Part shown: positions 54,078 through 63,323 of the stretch, one piece after another | Position numbering within the stretch: the first letter of the stretch is position 1 | Layout: the number at the start of each line of letters is the position of its first letter | Source: Neisseria zoodegmatis | GTDB taxonomy: Bacteria > Pseudomonadota > Gammaproteobacteria > Burkholderiales > Neisseriaceae | Direction: 5' to 3' | Length of the DNA: 64,000 nucleotides | Assembly (NCBI RefSeq): GCF_900187305.1 | Contig: NZ_LT906434.1 | Coordinates: 1,116,001-1,180,000 of the forward strand | Translations under genes and position numbers: made by a program | The notes under the pieces: model-generated | The model's database searches: none | Told to the model about the DNA's origin: nothing | What the model saw: the letters and a program-made list of their open reading frames with translations, nothing else

Positions 54078-54752
54078 ATGTCTGAAGCCGTATCCGTTAC
54101 CTTACTGCTGTCTCTGAAAGTAGCCGGGCTGGCCACTTTGCTGAACATCGTCTTCGGCACCGCCGCAGGCTATGCTTTGGCGCACAGCCGTTTTATCGGG
54201 CGCAACCTGCTCGACAGCGTACTGACTCTGCCGATGGTGATGCCGCCCACCGTGCTGGGCTATTACCTGCTGGTGCTGCTGGGGCGCAACAGCGCGTTGG
54301 GCGGCTGGCTGAAAGACACGTTCAACATCAACCTGATTTTCACTTGGCAGGGGGCGGTGATTGCCGCTACCGTGGTTACGTTTCCTTTGGTGTTCAAGCC
54401 CGCGCGGGCGGCGTTTGAAAGCGTGAACCCGCAGCTTGAGCAGGCCGCGCGGATTTCGGGTTTGCATGGCGCCGCCGTGTTTTTCCGTGTGAGCCTGCCT
54501 TTGGCGTGGCGCGGCATTCTCGCCGGCGTTCTGCTGGCGTTTGCCCGCGCTTTGGGCGAATTCGGTGCCACGCTGATGATTGCGGGCAGCATTCCCGGCC
54601 AAACGCAAACGCTGTCGATTGCCGTGTATGAAGCCGTTCAGGCCGGAGACGATGCGCTGGCAAACAGCTTGGTGGTTTTGATTTCGGCAGTGTGCATCGT
54701 GATTTTGCTGAGTGTCGGCCATCTCGCCCGCGCGCACGACGGGAGGAAATGA
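54078..54752 (+). CDS. modB: Molybdate ABC transporter permease ModB
   Basis: The 224-residue protein has five membrane helices and the EAA loop LEQAARISGLHGAAVFFRVSLPLAWRGILAGVLLAFARALGEFGATLMIAGS typical of ModB. It overlaps modC by 4 bp or more (ATGATG), so the two are translated together. Confidence 0.94.
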   Translation: MSEAVSVTLLLSLKVAGLATLLNIVFGTAAGYALAHSRFIGRNLLDSVLTLPMVMPPTVLGYYLLVLLGRNSALGGWLKDTFNINLIFTWQGAVIAATVVTFPLVFKPARAAFESVNPQLEQAARISGLHGAAVFFRVSLPLAWRGILAGVLLAFARALGEFGATLMIAGSIPGQTQTLSIAVYEAVQAGDDALANSLVVLISAVCIVILLSVGHLARAHDGRK

Positions 54753-55402
54753 TGCTGTTTGACATCGAAATCCGCAAAAAACTACCGTCGTTTGACTTGG
54801 ACGTGCGCTTGCAATCGGATGCACAAAAGCTGGTGTTAATCGGCGCGTCGGGTTCGGGAAAAAGCCTTACCCTTCAAATGATTGCCGGTTTGCTTAAGCC
54901 CGATGCAGGCCATATCAGGGTAAACGGCGAAACGTGGTTCGACAACCGCCTTCTTTACGTGCCCGCGTGCGAACGTAGGGCAGGGCTGATGTTTCAGGAT
55001 TACGCACTGTTTCCGCATCTGACGGTGGCGCAAAACATCGCGTTCGGTTTGAAGCGGGGATGGTTCAATCCGCCGAAAAGGCCGTCTGAAAACGTGCAGT
55101 ATTGGCTGGAACTGTTGCAGCTCGAAGCCGTTGCCTATCATTATCCGTACCATATTTCAGGCGGCCAAAAACAGCGCACCGCATTGGCACGCACCTTGAT
55201 TACCCGCCCCAAACTGCTGCTGCTCGACGAACCCTTTTCCGCGCTCGACACCGATTTGCGCCGGCACACCCGCGCCGAACTGCTGCAATTGCAGCAAAAA
55301 AGCGGCGTCCCCATGATTTTGATTACCCACGACCAAGCCGATGCCGACAGCCTCGCCGATGAAATTTGGCGTATGGAGAATGGCCGTTTGGCGAAGGAAT
55401 AG
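54749..55402 (+). CDS. modC: Molybdate ABC transporter ATP-binding protein ModC, short form
   Basis: Starts at 54749 or 54752 after the ribosome site GGGAGG and gives about 217 residues. Walker A (GASGSGKSLTLQ), the signature ISGGQKQRTALARTL and Walker B (LLLLDEPFSALD) are intact. E. coli ModC is about 350 residues with a C-terminal TOBE/MOP molybdate-sensing domain; this protein ends right after the ATPase domain, so that regulatory domain is absent. An in-frame uptake sequence encodes RPSEN near residue 112, lengthening a surface loop. Confidence 0.9.
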   Translation: MMLFDIEIRKKLPSFDLDVRLQSDAQKLVLIGASGSGKSLTLQMIAGLLKPDAGHIRVNGETWFDNRLLYVPACERRAGLMFQDYALFPHLTVAQNIAFGLKRGWFNPPKRPSENVQYWLELLQLEAVAYHYPYHISGGQKQRTALARTLITRPKLLLLDEPFSALDTDLRRHTRAELLQLQQKSGVPMILITHDQADADSLADEIWRMENGRLAKE

Positions 55403-55498
55403 GGCTTGGGTTTAGGCTTTGTTTGAACCACCATGCCAGTTTCAGACGGCCTCAATCTTTATGCATACATGAGAAGTTTTATACAGGTCGGCAGGCCA

Positions 55499-56656
55499 TT
55501 AAACCGTGGTATCCAACGCGGCGGAGATGTCTGCCCAAATATCGTCGATATCTTCTACACCCACGGAGAAGCGCAACAAGCCGATTTTGATGCCGGCGGC
55601 GGTTTTGATGTCGTGCGGCACGCCGCTGTGTGATTGCGAATAGCAGTGGTTTACCAGGCTTTCCACGCCGCCGAGGCTGGAGGCCATCTGAACCAGTTTC
55701 ATGTTTTTAATCACGCTGTTGGCGGCTTCTTTGCTGTCGTTTTTCAGCCAAACCGTAACCACGCCGCCGAAGCCGCGCATCTGCTTTTTCGCCAGTTCGT
55801 GATGTTCGTGGGAGGGCAGGCCGGGGTAAAACACTTTGTCTACGGCGGGGTGCTGTTCCAGCCGTTTGGCCAGTTCCAAAGCGTTTTCGCAATGTTGGCG
55901 CATACGCAGTGCCAGCGTTTTGATGCCGCGCAGCACCAGCGCGCAATCCATCGGCCCCGCCACACCGCCGGTGTTGACCATGGTTTTACGCATCGGCCGC
56001 GCCAATTCTTCGGTTTTAACGACCACCACACCCATTAATACGTCGGAGTGGCCGCACAGGTATTTGGTGGCGGAGTGGAACACGATGTCGCAGCCCATAT
56101 CGAGCGGATTTTGCAGATAGGGTGTGGCAAAGGTGTTGTCGATGCCGACCAAGGCTCTGGCGGCTTTGGCTTTTGCGGCCAGAGTTTGAATATCAACCAA
56201 GCGCAGCAGCGGGTTGGACGGGGTTTCCAGCCATACCATTTTGACGTTGGCGTGTTCGGCCAGCGCGCGGTCGAGGTTAGCGGGGTCGGACAAGTCTGCA
56301 AACACGACGTTCACGCCCCATTGTGCATACACTTCCGTCAGCAGGTCGTAGCTGCCGCCGTAAATATCGCTGACGGCCACGATGGTGTCGCCCGGGCGCA
56401 GAAAAGTGCGGTACACGCAGTCGATGCCGGCCATGCCGCTGCCGAACGCAAAGCCCGCCGCACCGTGCTCCAGCGCGGCCACGGTGTTTTCCAGCACTTC
56501 GCGGGTGGGGTTGCTCAAGCGGGCATAGCGGAAGGGGATGTGTTCGCCGATTTCTTTCATCTGAAACATACTGTTTTGATAAATCGGCGGCATAATCGCG
56601 CGGTTGTGGTCGTCGGGATCGTAGCTGCTGTGGATGGCTTCGGTGGCGAATTTCAT
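55499..56656 (-). CDS. Cys/Met-metabolism PLP enzyme (cystathionine gamma-synthase/beta-lyase type)
   Basis: The 385-residue protein has the PLP lysine in HSATKYLCGHSD (near residue 200). FRYARLSNPTREVLENTVAALEHGAAGFAFGSGMAGI and SLGGVESLVNHCYSQSHSGVP are further family motifs. It belongs to the trans-sulfuration group. Sequence alone does not separate cystathionine beta-lyase (MetC) from gamma-synthase (MetB) or a gamma-lyase. Monocistronic, convergent with modC. Confidence 0.88.
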   Translation of the reverse strand: MKFATEAIHSSYDPDDHNRAIMPPIYQNSMFQMKEIGEHIPFRYARLSNPTREVLENTVAALEHGAAGFAFGSGMAGIDCVYRTFLRPGDTIVAVSDIYGGSYDLLTEVYAQWGVNVVFADLSDPANLDRALAEHANVKMVWLETPSNPLLRLVDIQTLAAKAKAARALVGIDNTFATPYLQNPLDMGCDIVFHSATKYLCGHSDVLMGVVVVKTEELARPMRKTMVNTGGVAGPMDCALVLRGIKTLALRMRQHCENALELAKRLEQHPAVDKVFYPGLPSHEHHELAKKQMRGFGGVVTVWLKNDSKEAANSVIKNMKLVQMASSLGGVESLVNHCYSQSHSGVPHDIKTAAGIKIGLLRFSVGVEDIDDIWADISAALDTTV

Positions 56657-56943
56657 GGTTGGCTCTTTCGGATGGTGTTGGGTAAGCAGATAAAAAGATG
56701 GGGAATTTTATCACTATCCGAAAAATAGAAACAATCAATGCCCGGCAGGGGGCTAAGTGATATAATCTCGCATTTGCAGCAGACGGCGGCATTCGGCAAA
56801 AGTATTTGCAGGCCGTCTGAAGGCTGTTTTCAGACGGCCTGTTTGAAGCAGATATATTTTATAAAAGTAGCGGACTTGTATTTTGAGCCGCAGCACACAC
56901 ATAGGGCTTCCCAGCCCGATTAGATTTTAAGGAATTTAACAGC

Positions 56944-57717
56944 ATGAACGCTATTGCAGACGTGCAGTCCACCCGAGATTTACGCAATCTGCCGATCAAT
57001 CAGGTCGGCATCAAAGACTTACGTTTCCCCATCACACTCAACACCGCCGAAGGTACGCAGGCCACCGTTGCCCGCTTGACCATGACGGTCTATCTGCCGG
57101 CCGACCAAAAAGGCACGCATATGTCGCGCTTTGTGGCGTTGATGGAGCGTCAAACCGAGGCTTTGAGCTTCGGGCGTTTGAAGCAGCTGGTTGAAGAAAT
57201 GGTGTCGCTGTTGGATTCGCATTCGGGCAAAATCAGCGTGTCGTTTCCTTTTTTCCGTAAAAAAACCGCGCCGATTTCCGGCATCCAATCGCTGCTCGAT
57301 TATGATGTAACGCTCACCGGCGAAGTGAAAGACGGCGAATACAGCCATACTTTGAAAGTGCTGGTGCCGGTAACCAGCCTTTGCCCGTGTTCTAAAGAAA
57401 TTTCCCAATACGGCGCGCACAACCAACGCTCGCACGTTACGGTAACGCTCACGTGCAGCAGCGAAGTCGGCATCGAAGAGGTAATCGACTGCGTGGAATC
57501 GCAGGCTTCCTGTCAGCTTTACGGTTTGCTCAAACGCCCCGACGAGAAATATGTTACCGAGCAGGCGTATGAAAACCCGAAATTTGTGGAAGATATGGTG
57601 CGCGATGTCGCCACCCGCCTGATCGCCGACGGCCGCGTGTGCGGTTTTGTGGTGGAAAGTGAAAACTTCGAGTCTATCCACAACCACTCGGCTTATGCTT
57701 ATATTGCTTATCCGTAA
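56944..57717 (+). CDS. folE2: GTP cyclohydrolase FolE2 (type IB)
   Basis: The 257-residue protein matches FolE2/GCYH-IB, with the metal-binding Cys in [23 protein letters not shown] (near residue 146) and [18 protein letters not shown] at the end. It converts GTP to dihydroneopterin triphosphate at the start of folate synthesis. FolE2 can work with metals other than zinc, and in gonococcus it is the characterised GCYH. A DUS-pair terminator follows. Confidence 0.96.
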   Translation: MNAIADVQSTRDLRNLPINQVGIKDLRFPITLNTAEGTQATVARLTMTVYLPADQKGTHMSRFVALMERQTEALSFGRLKQLVEEMVSLLDSHSGKISVSFPFFRKKTAPISGIQSLLDYDVTLTGEVKDGEYSHTLKVLVPVTSLCPCSKEISQYGAHNQRSHVTVTLTCSSEVGIEEVIDCVESQASCQLYGLLKRPDEKYVTEQAYENPKFVEDMVRDVATRLIADGRVCGFVVESENFESIHNHSAYAYIAYP

Positions 57718-57754
57718 AGCAGCTTGAGCTTTTGGCTAAGTCATCTTGATAGGT

Positions 57755-57788
57755 AAACAGGCCGTCTGAAAATTCAGACGGCCTGTTT
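57755..57788. terminator. Bidirectional DUS-pair terminator between folE2 and the YIP1 gene
   Basis: AAACAGGCCGTCTGAA and its exact complement, almost without loop. Confidence 0.8.
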
Positions 57789-57810
57789 GTATTTTTACGG
57801 ATGCCGGGAA

Positions 57811-58371
57811 TCAGCGGTTTGAGTTCATCACGTTTTCAAACTGCTGCGACAGCTCTTGCAAGTCCAGCCAGCCCGCTTGTGCAAACACCGTAATCAGCAA
57901 CGTGCCGGCGATGAGGGTAATCAGAGCGTACATCAGATAACCCAAAACCACTTTGCCGCCTCTTTGTTTGCTGATGTTCATGAAGCCGATAATCTGTACC
58001 CAGAAAATCCAAATCTGCCAAAACACGCCGACGGAAGCCAAAGAAGGTACATAAAACAGCAGCAATAAAGGAATGGCCAAGCTTTCCGTTACCAACACAA
58101 ATCCCCAAAACGGTTGGCGGGTCTCATTTTGATGGCGCAACGCAGCGCTCATGGTACGGCTGAGGATGACGCATTTGAGCACCGTCAGCAAAACCGCAAA
58201 CACAATCAACGGCGTGCTTTTACCGAGCAAAGGCACGGAAGCGGCGGCGTTGACGATACCGATCAGCAGCAGCACTGCCAGATTCACAGGCAGAGAGTAG
58301 CGGTATTCTTCGGGGTTTTTATAACGCAAGCGCAAAACATCCCACATGTCGCGCACAAATTGATAAAGCAT
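57811..58371 (-). CDS. YIP1 family inner-membrane protein
   Basis: The 186-residue protein has five hydrophobic segments of the YIP1 domain (NLAVLLLIGIVNAAASVPLLG, IVFAVLLTVLKCVILSRTMSAALRHQNE, LIAGTLLITVFAQAGW). Family role in bacteria is unknown. Single gene. Confidence 0.8.
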   Translation of the reverse strand: MLYQFVRDMWDVLRLRYKNPEEYRYSLPVNLAVLLLIGIVNAAASVPLLGKSTPLIVFAVLLTVLKCVILSRTMSAALRHQNETRQPFWGFVLVTESLAIPLLLLFYVPSLASVGVFWQIWIFWVQIIGFMNISKQRGGKVVLGYLMYALITLIAGTLLITVFAQAGWLDLQELSQQFENVMNSNR

Positions 58372-58747
58372 AAGCAGAAACTGTGTGAAGAAAAAAACGG
58401 CATTGTAGCGGAAAAAAGCACATGAGGCCGTCTGAAAATCAATAAACCGCCGGCGGGGCGCGCAAGTGCATAGATAAATTCAATCATAATATGAATCACC
58501 CCGCCGCTTCGTATGCCGGTAAAACCATGATTCAAACCGATGCCGTCTGAAAATTAAAAAAGTAAGAAAACATGCCGGATTGCATACCGCACCTTGCAGG
58601 GCAGAAGGCTTTTTGGTGTAATGCCGAAACCGGCGGAGCAGAAGGCTGTGAGGCCGTCTGAAAGTGCAGACCGCAAGCAAGCCGTGAATATAAGCCCGCC
58701 TTTCAATACAGATACGAAAAACAGACAAGAAAAAGGAGAACCACCGC
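58372..58747. other. Region between divergent YIP1 and prpF genes
   Basis: About 375 bp with three uptake sequences: AG-type near 58423 and 58650, AT-type near 58541. No gene is supported. The ribosome site AAGGAG (58733-58738) precedes prpF. Confidence 0.5.
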
Positions 58748-59929
58748 ATGACCGCTTTTCCCGCACAGATAAAAATACCCGCCGTTTACTACCGCGGCGG
58801 CACTTCAAAAGGCGTATTTTTTAAACGCAGCGACTTACCCGCCGCCGCTCAAGAAGCAGGGGAGGCACGCGACAAAATCCTCTTGCGCGTGCTGGGCAGC
58901 CCCGATCCCTACGGCAAACAAATCGACGGCTTGGGCAATGCCAGCTCTTCAACCAGCAAAGCCGTGATTCTCGATAAAAGCACCCGCCCAGACCATGATG
59001 TCGATTACCTGTTCGGGCAGGTTTCCATCGACAAACCTTTTGTCGATTGGAGCGGCAACTGCGGCAACCTGACCGCTGCCGTGGGCGCGTTCGCCATTTC
59101 CAACGGCTTGATTGATGCTGAAAAAATTCCCGCAAACGGCATCTGCACCGTGCGCATTTGGCAGAAAAACATCAGCAAAACCATTGTCGCCCATGTGCCG
59201 GTAAGCAACGGCGAAGTGCAGGAAACCGGCGATTTTGAGCTGGATGGCGTAACCTTTCCCGCAGCCGAAGTGCAGATTGAATTTCTCGACCCTGCCGACG
59301 GCGAAGGCGATATGTTCCCCACAGGCAATTTGGTGGACGAATTGGAGGTGCCCGGCATAGGCCGTCTGAAAGCCACGCTTATCAATTCGGGTATTCCCAC
59401 CATTTTCGTCAATGCCAAAGACATCGGCTACACAGGCACCGAACTGCAAGACGACGTGAACAATGATGCCGCCGCGCTGGAAAAACTCGAAACCATCCGC
59501 GCACACGGCGCCTTGAAAATGGGCTTGATCAACGACCTTTCCGAAGCCGCCACGCGTCAACACACCCCAAAAATCGCTTGGGTGTCTGTGCCGAAAGATT
59601 ATGTTTCATCAAGCGGCAAAGCCGTTCGCGCAGCCGATATCGACGTATTGGTACGCGCCATGAGCATGGGCAAACTCCATCACGCCATGATGGGAACGGC
59701 CTCCGTGGCGATCGCGACCGCAGCCGCCATTCCCGGCACATTGGTCAATTTGGCAGCAGGTGGCGGAGAACGCAACGAAGTACGCTTCGGCCACCCTTCC
59801 GGCACTTTACGCGTCGGCGCAGCAGCCGAACAGGTTGGCGGCAAGTGGACGGCAACCAAAGCCGTTATGAGCCGCAGCGCCCGCGTGATTATGGAAGGTT
59901 GGGTAAGAGTGCCGGGCGATTGTTTTTAA
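58748..59929 (+). CDS. prpF: 2-methylaconitate cis-trans isomerase PrpF
   Basis: The 393-residue protein matches PrpF: IKIPAVYYRGGTSKGVFFKRSDLP at the start, DVDYLFGQVSIDKPFVDWSGNCGNLTAAVGAFAI with the active-site region, and a C-terminal GHPSGTLRVGAAAE. It isomerises 2-methylaconitate in the AcnD-dependent methylcitrate route of propionate use. acnD, prpB and prpC are not in this window on its upstream side, so the gene is detached from its usual cluster here or transcribed alone. In-frame uptake sequence at about 59359. Confidence 0.93.
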   Translation: MTAFPAQIKIPAVYYRGGTSKGVFFKRSDLPAAAQEAGEARDKILLRVLGSPDPYGKQIDGLGNASSSTSKAVILDKSTRPDHDVDYLFGQVSIDKPFVDWSGNCGNLTAAVGAFAISNGLIDAEKIPANGICTVRIWQKNISKTIVAHVPVSNGEVQETGDFELDGVTFPAAEVQIEFLDPADGEGDMFPTGNLVDELEVPGIGRLKATLINSGIPTIFVNAKDIGYTGTELQDDVNNDAAALEKLETIRAHGALKMGLINDLSEAATRQHTPKIAWVSVPKDYVSSSGKAVRAADIDVLVRAMSMGKLHHAMMGTASVAIATAAAIPGTLVNLAAGGGERNEVRFGHPSGTLRVGAAAEQVGGKWTATKAVMSRSARVIMEGWVRVPGDCF

Positions 59930-60107
59930 GGTTGCCATTAAGCGGTGTGAATCAGTCTGAGGCTTTGGTAGATACGGCATCTTTGGCAGATGCAGCATAA
60001 AGTGAATCTTGAAATATCAAAAAAGCCTCAGATTGATATCTTGCTTGAATAGAATGCGTGATCCTTGTAGGTTTTAGCGCCACGTTCATGCGTTAATGAT
60101 AAAGAAA

Positions 60108-60137
60108 ATGCCGTCTGAACATATTTTCAGACGGCAT
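60108..60137 (-). terminator. AT-DUS pair terminator after the surface lipoprotein
   Basis: ATGCCGTCTGAA and its exact complement form a hairpin 36 bp beyond the stop at 60173. This is the AT dialect used by meningococcus, unlike the AG dialect of nearly all other copies in the window. Confidence 0.75.
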
Positions 60138-60172
60138 TTGGTTATGTAGCGAAGTTACATGATGTGGAGGAA

Positions 60173-61963
60173 TTATTGGCGTTTCGCACCATAGCCGCCG
60201 ATCAGCTGCTGGGTGGCATTGGATAAACCGTAAGTACCGCCGATTTCATCAACTTGGCTGCCGTAGAATTTACCGTTCAAATTACCTTTGAAACCGTGTT
60301 CTTTCGTAGCCACTTGGCCTTTAAAGCTGTTGCTGTTTGCCTGCCAGCTAGCCGAACCCGACATTTCATAACCGGCAACCGGAGTAGAAACCCTTACACC
60401 GTTTTCCAAGATATGGAATGTGGGGTTGGTGGTTTTGAAGCTCAAACCTTTTTTCGCAAAATCAGCCACTGCTACCACATTTGCTGTCAATTGGCAGGCA
60501 GGTTTGCCGGTTTCGGTCAGATAAGATGTGGTCAAGCCTCTGTAAGTTGCCGTGCCTTCAGTCGGAACCGAAGCAATCGGAGTTTCATTGCCGAGGCTTT
60601 GATAACCGTGGTTAACCAGGTTATTCAGGTCAACATAGTGTGCGAAAGTTTGCTCTGTCCAACCTGCGGCAGCCGGATCATGCAGGGTAACGCGCACGCC
60701 GTTGATAAATTTGATGACATATACGCCGTCAAACTCTTTGTCGAAAGCCAGTTTGTTTTTGTCTTTATGAACATAGGCGATGCCGTGCATAACGTCGGCA
60801 GTTTTAGGTGTAGAACCTTCCATACCGTCGATGGCATTGTTGCTGTTGGCATCTAGGGCAACGCGCCATAAAAGTTTGGAGGTAAATTTAGGCTCAAATT
60901 GTTTGAGTGTTTCCCAGCCTTTTTCGTCACCTTTGCGGATTTTCTGCCATGCTTCTGCGATTTTGGCTGCGGAATGGTAGTTTTTCAACAGGTCGGCATC
61001 GATGTTATCTACCATTTCTTTCATGCCTTCTTCGGTGAAAGCTTCCTGATGGTTTCTGGCAATTTCTACAAAATCATTGTAGTCGAAATCTTCAGCATAA
61101 AGAGGCAGGGCTTCTTGAACTTTTTTCTTGGCTTCTGCAACAGCTTTAGGGTCTGCTTTATCATCTTTGATGATTTCCCAAGCTTTTTTCATCTCATCAT
61201 ATTGGGATTTAATCTCATCATCTAATGAAGTTTTGACTTCCGAATATATGCCGTGTTCCTTACCAAACAAGGGAGAAATATTTTCTTTTGTCGAACCGGC
61301 AGAAGTATATTTAGTAATGGATGATTCAGGTGTCAGATAATTAACTTGAATGGCAGGGTTGTCTTCCGCAGAGTTGGTTAATACGGCGCCATCCAGTACG
61401 ACTGTGTCGTTTTTCTTCAAATCTAAATTGCGGATCAGGCCGATTTGGTTGTCCACAAAAGCAGGTTTGCCGTCAACTTGTCTCAATTGAAGGTGTGGAT
61501 TATGCTGTTGGGCGCCTGAAGATGAAATGAAAGAAGTGTGTACGGGAGCCGGTTTGTTTAAAGGTGCCAGGCTTTTATCGTCTTTGATTTCTGCGCTGTT
61601 GTTATTGGCATTGGGGTTGGCATTGTCGGTTTGGGGAGCATCAGGGTTGCTGCTGTTTCCACTTAATCCTGCCAAGGCTTTCAATGCGGCTTCCAATTTT
61701 TCGATGGATGTTTTGCTTACTAAGGCTTTTTGGTCGTTGCTTAAATTGTTAAAGGCTTTTTGTGCCGCTTTGATGCTGGCTTCGTCTCCAGCATCGATTT
61801 TTTCAACCGTATCCAATGCTTCGATTAACTCGATAACTTTACGCGCCGCTACCGCATTGTCGACCAATTTGGTCTCGGGTGAGCCGCCGCCTCCACATGC
61901 CGCCAATACGGCAGAGCAGAGTACAGTAAGCGCGATGTGTTTTACAGGCATTCTCTTAGACAT
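60173..61963 (-). CDS. Surface lipoprotein with TbpB-like beta-barrel domain, probable Slam substrate
   Basis: The 596-residue protein starts with a lipoprotein signal (VLAAC, followed by GGGGS, a common tether). Residues about 35-95 form a helical module with AARKVIELIEALDTVEKIDAGDEASIKAAQKAFNNLSNDQKALVS. A Ser/Asn/Pro-rich linker follows. The C-terminal 130 residues end in the barrel pattern LNGKFYGSQVDEIGGTYGL, as in TbpB, HpuA and other Slam-exported lipoproteins. It probably sits on the cell surface and binds a host or environmental ligand. No Slam or TonB receptor gene is adjacent. Confidence 0.75.
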   Translation of the reverse strand: MSKRMPVKHIALTVLCSAVLAACGGGGSPETKLVDNAVAARKVIELIEALDTVEKIDAGDEASIKAAQKAFNNLSNDQKALVSKTSIEKLEAALKALAGLSGNSSNPDAPQTDNANPNANNNSAEIKDDKSLAPLNKPAPVHTSFISSSGAQQHNPHLQLRQVDGKPAFVDNQIGLIRNLDLKKNDTVVLDGAVLTNSAEDNPAIQVNYLTPESSITKYTSAGSTKENISPLFGKEHGIYSEVKTSLDDEIKSQYDEMKKAWEIIKDDKADPKAVAEAKKKVQEALPLYAEDFDYNDFVEIARNHQEAFTEEGMKEMVDNIDADLLKNYHSAAKIAEAWQKIRKGDEKGWETLKQFEPKFTSKLLWRVALDANSNNAIDGMEGSTPKTADVMHGIAYVHKDKNKLAFDKEFDGVYVIKFINGVRVTLHDPAAAGWTEQTFAHYVDLNNLVNHGYQSLGNETPIASVPTEGTATYRGLTTSYLTETGKPACQLTANVVAVADFAKKGLSFKTTNPTFHILENGVRVSTPVAGYEMSGSASWQANSNSFKGQVATKEHGFKGNLNGKFYGSQVDEIGGTYGLSNATQQLIGGYGAKRQ

Positions 61964-62242
61964 AATATCCCCTTGTTTATTGATGGAAAACGGCTTAATA
62001 GTGGCCGTCTGAACTTACAGTTCATAACAAATATGAGAAATTGTAAATCAATGTTGAGTTAAAAACAAATGTCATTAACAAATAATGCCTTCCGATGATT
62101 TGGGATACTTCTATTTTGCAACATATGACTTTTGCTCGTTATCAATGTCGTCGGCAAATCAAGCGGATGCTTTATCCCCTGTTAAGCGGAAGGCTGTTGG
62201 GGTAAACTTGCGTTTCTAATATCCATCATTTCCATCTCCGAC
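61964..62242. other. Divergent promoter region of the surface lipoprotein and tyrA
   Basis: About 280 bp, AT-rich at 62020-62130. I looked for a Fur-type site, expected for iron-linked surface lipoproteins, and found no convincing match. One uptake sequence (GGCCGTCTGAA) lies near 62002. Confidence 0.4.
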
Positions 62243-63124
62243 ATGACAACTATGGTTCAACTCAAACAGATTACGCTTATCGGCGTCGGCCTGATAGGCG
62301 GTTCTTTTGTGCTTGACTTGAAACACAAAGGGTTGGTTGGCAAGGTGGTGGGTGTTGATCTTAACCGCAGCAATTTGGAACGTGCGTTGGAGCGCAGGGT
62401 TATTGATGCGGCTTTTGACACCATTTGTGCGGAAGCGCTGGAAAACGCTGATTTGGTGGTGATTGCGACGCCGGTTGCCACGTTGCCGGAAGTTTGCCGC
62501 CAGCTGGCGCCTTTATTGCCCAAGCATACTTGGGTTACGGATGTCGGCAGCACCAAGCAGTCGGCGATAGATGCTTTCCGCCGCTATCTTCCCGAACAAT
62601 TGGCGCGCTGTATTGCTGCGCATCCTATTGCGGGTTCGGACCGCAGTGGTGCGCTGGCGGCGCAATTTGGCTTGTTTCAAAACAAAAAGCTGGTGATTTG
62701 TCCGCACGGAGAAGAGGATTCAGATGGCCTCTTGATGGTCGAGTCGCTTTGGCAGGCGGTCGGGGCGCGTATTTTTCGGATGAGTGCGACGGAACATGAT
62801 GCTGTTTTTGCTGCCGTTTCCCATCTTCCCCATCTTTTGGCTTATGCCTATGTTCATCAGATTGCCACGCATTCAGACGGCCGCACTTATTTGGATTTTG
62901 CGGCTTCGGGTTTTCGGGACTTTACCCGTATCGCGTCCAGCCATCCTGCGATTTGGGCGGATATCTGTATGGCCAATAAAGACAGTTTGCTTGCTTTGTT
63001 AAACGGCCAGCAGCAACAGCTTGCTGCTTTGACCGCTATGCTGGAAAACGGAGATGCTAAAGCTTTGTACCGCTATTTTGAGCAGGCTAAAGATGCGCGG
63101 GATGACTGGGTGGCATCGCAATAA
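62243..63124 (+). CDS. tyrA: Prephenate dehydrogenase TyrA
   Basis: The 293-residue protein has the NAD-binding GVGLIGGSFVLDLK at the start. Later motifs are VVIATPVATLPEVC, VTDVGSTKQSAIDAF and HPIAGSDRSGALAA. A helical dimerisation domain follows (HLPHLLAYAYVHQ, FAASGFRDFTRIASSHPAIWADI). It oxidises prephenate (or arogenate) on the tyrosine branch. No chorismate mutase domain is fused; that activity is in PheA. A DUS-pair terminator follows. Confidence 0.94.
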   Translation: MTTMVQLKQITLIGVGLIGGSFVLDLKHKGLVGKVVGVDLNRSNLERALERRVIDAAFDTICAEALENADLVVIATPVATLPEVCRQLAPLLPKHTWVTDVGSTKQSAIDAFRRYLPEQLARCIAAHPIAGSDRSGALAAQFGLFQNKKLVICPHGEEDSDGLLMVESLWQAVGARIFRMSATEHDAVFAAVSHLPHLLAYAYVHQIATHSDGRTYLDFAASGFRDFTRIASSHPAIWADICMANKDSLLALLNGQQQQLAALTAMLENGDAKALYRYFEQAKDARDDWVASQ

Positions 63125-63137
63125 ATTGATGAATATG

Positions 63138-63168
63138 AGGCCGTCTGAAAAAGTGATTCAGACGGCCT
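63138..63168 (+). terminator. DUS-pair terminator after tyrA
   Basis: AGGCCGTCTGAA and its complement with a 7-base loop, 13 bp past the stop. Confidence 0.75.
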
Positions 63169-63323
63169 TAAAGAGTAGCGGGCAAGGCTTGAACGCAAGC
63201 TGCTTCAATCTATCTATAAAGATATTGTGAAGTTGAACTTTTCTTGTTGCATCTATCAAAGAGACCTTGTGAAATAGGCTGCCTCGCGGTGGGCAGTGAA
63301 GATTATTTATTGAATGGAGTGTT

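Noticed and set aside
61964..62242. Fur box for the surface lipoprotein
   Set aside because: No stretch matches the 19-bp Fur consensus well enough; only general AT richness is present.
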